Source: Nitrospirota bacterium (GTDB lineage: Bacteria; Nitrospinota_A; UBA7883; JACRGQ01). From it: a DNA stretch of 9,202 nucleotides. Below are positions 6,734 to 9,202 of this stretch, one piece after another; the stretch's first letter is position 1, and every line of letters begins with the position of its first letter. The stretch is from contig JAJRYM010000178.1 of the NCBI GenBank assembly GCA_024275775.1, forward strand, positions 1-9,202. Reading direction: 5' to 3'. The notes below the pieces were generated by a model. It saw only the letters and a list, made by a program, of their open reading frames with translations. It ran no database searches and was not told the origin of the DNA. The translations under genes were made by a program, and so were the position numbers.

Positions 6734-8322
6734 AAATTTACCATCCAGGCTTTCTCAACATGTTTGAGCTTCTGTATGCCTTCCAGCATTTCCGGCGAGA
6801 GAGATGAATCGATATTTACAAGGCATACGGCCCTATCGAGCGCGGCGGTGCGGCCGAGGCGAAACTGGGCGATATTGATTTTGTTCTCGGCCAGATAGGT
6901 TCCGATAGCGCCGATAACCCCCGGTTTGTCTACGTTGGTAAAAAAGAGGATATTCCCTTCGGGCACCGCTTCTATGTAAACCCCGTTGATATTTACGATT
7001 CTCGGCTCCGTTTTGCCGAAGATGGTGCCCGAAACAGTGTATTCCTCCGTATCGGTGAGAACCTTCACCGCAAGAAGACCGGTGAAATTGTGCGCCGTCT
7101 GGCTGGACGATGTCTTTACGATTATCCCTCTTTCTTCGGCAAGGAGCGGGGCGTTAACGAAGTTTACGTCGTCGCCGATTATTACCGAAAGAAAACCTTT
7201 CAGAACGGACGTCGCCAGCGGTTTCATATCTACATCGGCGATGTCTCCGCTCGCGGCTATCTCTATTTCCTTTACCCCGCCCTCGATTATCTGGGCAAGC
7301 ATGCTTCCGGTTTTTTCCGCAAGCGTGAGGTACGGCTGAATCCGTTTCAGCAATTCGGGGTCCACCGCCGGAACGTTCACGGCGTTTACTATCGCGCCTG
7401 TTTCGGCATAGGCCACCATCTGGTTCGCCACCGCGATCGCCACGTTTTCCTGCGCTTCGCCGGTGCTTGCGCCGAGATGCGGGGTGCAGATAACTTTCGG
7501 GTGGGCGGTAAGCGGATATCCTTCGGCAGGCGGTTCTTTTTCAAAAACGTCCAGCGCCGCGCCGCCGACCTTGCCGGATTCAAGCGCGCGCAGAAGAGCG
7601 GCTTCGTCTATGATGCCGCCCCGCGCGCAGTTTATTATTCTAGCGCCGTCCTTCATCTTCGCGAACTGTTCATCGGAAATCATGTGCCGCGTCTTTTCGG
7701 TAAGCGGCGAATGGATTGTGATGAAATCGGAACGGCTGAAAATTTCGTCCATATCCACCACATCCACGCCAAGCTCTTCGGCATGCTCCATGGAAATGAA
7801 CGGGTCGTAGGCTATGCAGTTCATAAGCAGTCCCTGCGCGCACCTTACGACAACCGAGCCGACTCTTCCGAGCCCTATCAGGCCGAGCGTTCTTCCTTTC
7901 AGCTCTATGCCCATCAGCTTTCTGTTCCATTCGCCCGCCTTTACGCCGGCGGTGCCCTGCGGGATATTTCTCGCCAGAGAAACAAGAAGCGCGAATGTAT
8001 GTTCGGCCGTGGTTACGGTGTTTCCGCCGGGCGTGTTTTCCACCGCGATGCCGGCTTTGCTGGCCGCGGGCACATCGACGTTATCAACGCCGGCGCCAGC
8101 CCTGCCGACAACTTTCAGCCTTTTTGCGGCTTTTACGACGTCGGCGGTTACCTTGGTTCCGCTCCGAATGATAATGCCGTCATAATCCGGTATCGTTTTA
8201 ATCAGTTCATCCGGCGCCATGCCGGTTTTTATCTCGACCTCTATTTTCGGGCAGGCGCGCAGTATGTCCAGTCCGTTTTCCGAAAGTTTGTCGCTTACAA
8301 GCACCCTGAATTTTTCAGACAT
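6730..8322 (-). CDS. serA: D-3-phosphoglycerate dehydrogenase (long, ACT-domain form)
   Basis: Oxidises 3-phosphoglycerate to 3-phosphohydroxypyruvate with NAD, the first step of phosphorylated serine synthesis in the cytoplasm. The 530 residues fit the long (type I) form. The catalytic and nucleotide-binding parts span about 1-315: GRAGAGVDNVD (73-83), the Rossmann GLGRVG (150-155), NCARGGIIDE (231-240) with catalytic R234, DVFEKEPP (258-265) with E263, and TPHLGAST (280-287) with H282. Residues about 320-450 form the allosteric substrate-binding (ASB) domain, and about 455-530 an ACT domain (ILFFTNVDKPGVIGAIGTYL) that usually binds serine for feedback inhibition. The ATG at 8320-8322 has GAGG 8 nt upstream and lies only 3 nt after the aminotransferase stop. 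It overlaps hisZ by 4 nt. Pairing with the upstream aminotransferase supports a serine operon. Confidence 0.98.
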   Translation of the reverse strand: MSEKFRVLVSDKLSENGLDILRACPKIEVEIKTGMAPDELIKTIPDYDGIIIRSGTKVTADVVKAAKRLKVVGRAGAGVDNVDVPAASKAGIAVENTPGGNTVTTAEHTFALLVSLARNIPQGTAGVKAGEWNRKLMGIELKGRTLGLIGLGRVGSVVVRCAQGLLMNCIAYDPFISMEHAEELGVDVVDMDEIFSRSDFITIHSPLTEKTRHMISDEQFAKMKDGARIINCARGGIIDEAALLRALESGKVGGAALDVFEKEPPAEGYPLTAHPKVICTPHLGASTGEAQENVAIAVANQMVAYAETGAIVNAVNVPAVDPELLKRIQPYLTLAEKTGSMLAQIIEGGVKEIEIAASGDIADVDMKPLATSVLKGFLSVIIGDDVNFVNAPLLAEERGIIVKTSSSQTAHNFTGLLAVKVLTDTEEYTVSGTIFGKTEPRIVNINGVYIEAVPEGNILFFTNVDKPGVIGAIGTYLAENKINIAQFRLGRTAALDRAVCLVNIDSSLSPEMLEGIQKLKHVEKAWMVNL

Positions 8323-8325
8323 TTC

Positions 8326-9202
8326 CTAAACCTCAAAAGCGTCTTTAAGTATATCTTCAGCCGCGCTAACGCCCGCGCCCAGCCGAACATCCGCGCCGAA
8401 CCGCGCCAGCGCCATTTCGATAGAGGAAAGGGCTATCACCACATCGAAAGCTCCTATAAAGCCGAGCTGGGCGATACGGATTATTTTGCCTTTCCATTGA
8501 TCCTGACCGCCGGCGAAGGTAACGCCGAATCCGTCCCTGAGTACTTTAACAAGTTTCGCGCCATCGACGTTTTCCGGCAGGAATACGCCGGTCATCGCTT
8601 CGGACGGCGAGTCGGTTACATTCTTCAGGCCGAGCGCTTCCGTGCCGGCGCGGACGGCCTTCGCGTGCAGAGCTGTGCGGCTGTAGAGATTTTCAAGCCC
8701 TTCCTCGTCAACCATGTCCAGCACCTCGCGGAGCCCGTTTATAAGCGATACCGGCGGGGTGTACGCGGAAGTCTTGCCTGCGAGGCTTTTCTTTTCTTTT
8801 TTCAGGTTGAAGTAAAACCGGCTGTTTTCAGACTCGTCAACTTTCCCCCACGCCCGCTCGCTCAACGCCACGAACGCAAGCCCCGGCGGAAGCATGAACG
8901 CCTTCTGGGAGCCGGATATCAGCGCGTCTATTCCCCATTCGTCCATCGGAATTTCAAAAACGCCCACGCCGGTTATTCCGTCCACAACCAGCATCACATC
9001 GCGTTCCCGCGTGATTTGCGCAACCTCTTTTACCGGATGCCGAACGGTGGTGGAAGATTCGGTGGCCTGCATCAAAACGCCTTTGATATCTGGATTATCA
9101 TCCAGCGCGGTTTTAATCGCGGCGGGGTCGGCGGCCTGCCCCCATTCAAGATTTATCCAGACGACGTTGAGGCCGTACGCCTCGGCTATCTGTCCCCACC
9201 GC
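8326..9202 (-). CDS. Class V aminotransferase, alanine-glyoxylate / serine-pyruvate type (cut by right window edge)
   Basis: PLP-dependent fold-type I enzyme of the class V group. I read 291 residues in frame from 9201 to the TAG at 8326-8328; the N-terminus lies beyond the edge, and the frame stays open upstream of internal TTG/ATG codons near 9070-9075, so those are not the start. In the visible part the PLP-contacting Asp is in LVVDGITGVG (D74), and the Schiff-base lysine is in ISGSQKAF (K100, codon 8902-8904). MQATESSTT (44-52) occupies the place of the family's HxETSTG loop, and IIRIAQLG (about 236-243) supplies the probable carboxylate-binding Arg. About 90 residues are probably missing, given a usual length near 380. 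The gene sits 3 nt before serA, so a role in serine metabolism is likely: either phosphoserine transaminase (in place of SerC) or serine/alanine-glyoxylate transamination. The sequence cannot separate these. Confidence 0.87.
   Translation of the reverse strand, partial: RWGQIAEAYGLNVVWINLEWGQAADPAAIKTALDDNPDIKGVLMQATESSTTVRHPVKEVAQITRERDVMLVVDGITGVGVFEIPMDEWGIDALISGSQKAFMLPPGLAFVALSERAWGKVDESENSRFYFNLKKEKKSLAGKTSAYTPPVSLINGLREVLDMVDEEGLENLYSRTALHAKAVRAGTEALGLKNVTDSPSEAMTGVFLPENVDGAKLVKVLRDGFGVTFAGGQDQWKGKIIRIAQLGFIGAFDVVIALSSIEMALARFGADVRLGAGVSAAEDILKDAFEV

Noticed and set aside
9070..9075. Internal TTG/ATG codons as the start of the aminotransferase
   Set aside because: The frame is open and family-like upstream to the window edge (about 42 further codons), and starting here would remove part of the PLP-domain core. 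The gene is cut by the edge, not short.
1..9202. tRNA or rRNA genes, CRISPR arrays, insertion sequences, riboswitches
   Set aside because: Nearly the whole window is coding on the minus strand. All gaps are under 100 bp, with no array-like repeats, no transposase motifs and no structured leader large enough for a riboswitch.

Overview
The window is a single unidirectional gene cluster. All eight genes lie on the minus strand, so transcription runs from position 9202 towards position 1. It suggests a Gram-negative (diderm) bacterium of moderately high GC: it encodes lipid-A-disaccharide synthase (lpxB), and histidine synthesis uses a HisZ regulatory subunit, as in many proteobacteria and related phyla. 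The combination of serA, hisZ, purA and a TatD-type protein fused to a radical SAM domain would fit a deltaproteobacterium-like or Nitrospinota-like lineage. That placement is inference and is not resolved by the sequence.

Layout in transcription order: (1) a class V aminotransferase, cut by the right edge (8326->9202); (2) serA, D-3-phosphoglycerate dehydrogenase (6730-8322), 3 nt after the aminotransferase stop; (3) hisZ, ATP phosphoribosyltransferase regulatory subunit (5468-6733), overlapping serA by a GTGA junction; (4) purA, adenylosuccinate synthetase (4187-5461), 6 nt after hisZ with its Shine-Dalgarno inside the hisZ end; (5) a TatD-family metal-dependent hydrolase fused to a small radical SAM domain (2732-4132), probably starting at TTG; (6) lpxB (1502-2650); (7) uppP, undecaprenyl-diphosphatase (669-1502), joined to lpxB by a TGATG junction; (8) the first 209 codons of uvrA, cut by the left edge (<1-627).

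The tight spacing from the aminotransferase to purA suggests one co-translated amino-acid and purine unit. Serine made by SerA feeds one-carbon units into purines, and the HisG/HisZ reaction consumes ATP and PRPP that are shared with purine metabolism. Gaps of 54, 81 and 41 bp separate purA, the TatD-radical SAM gene, lpxB and uvrA, so this half may be read through or may have weak internal promoters; none was convincing. lpxB and uppP form an envelope pair (lipid A assembly and recycling of the C55 lipid carrier).

No RNA gene, mobile element, CRISPR array or long repeat was seen, and no intergenic stretch exceeds 100 bp. Most of the window is conserved housekeeping content. The one unusual protein is the TatD-radical SAM fusion, whose substrate is not known to me.
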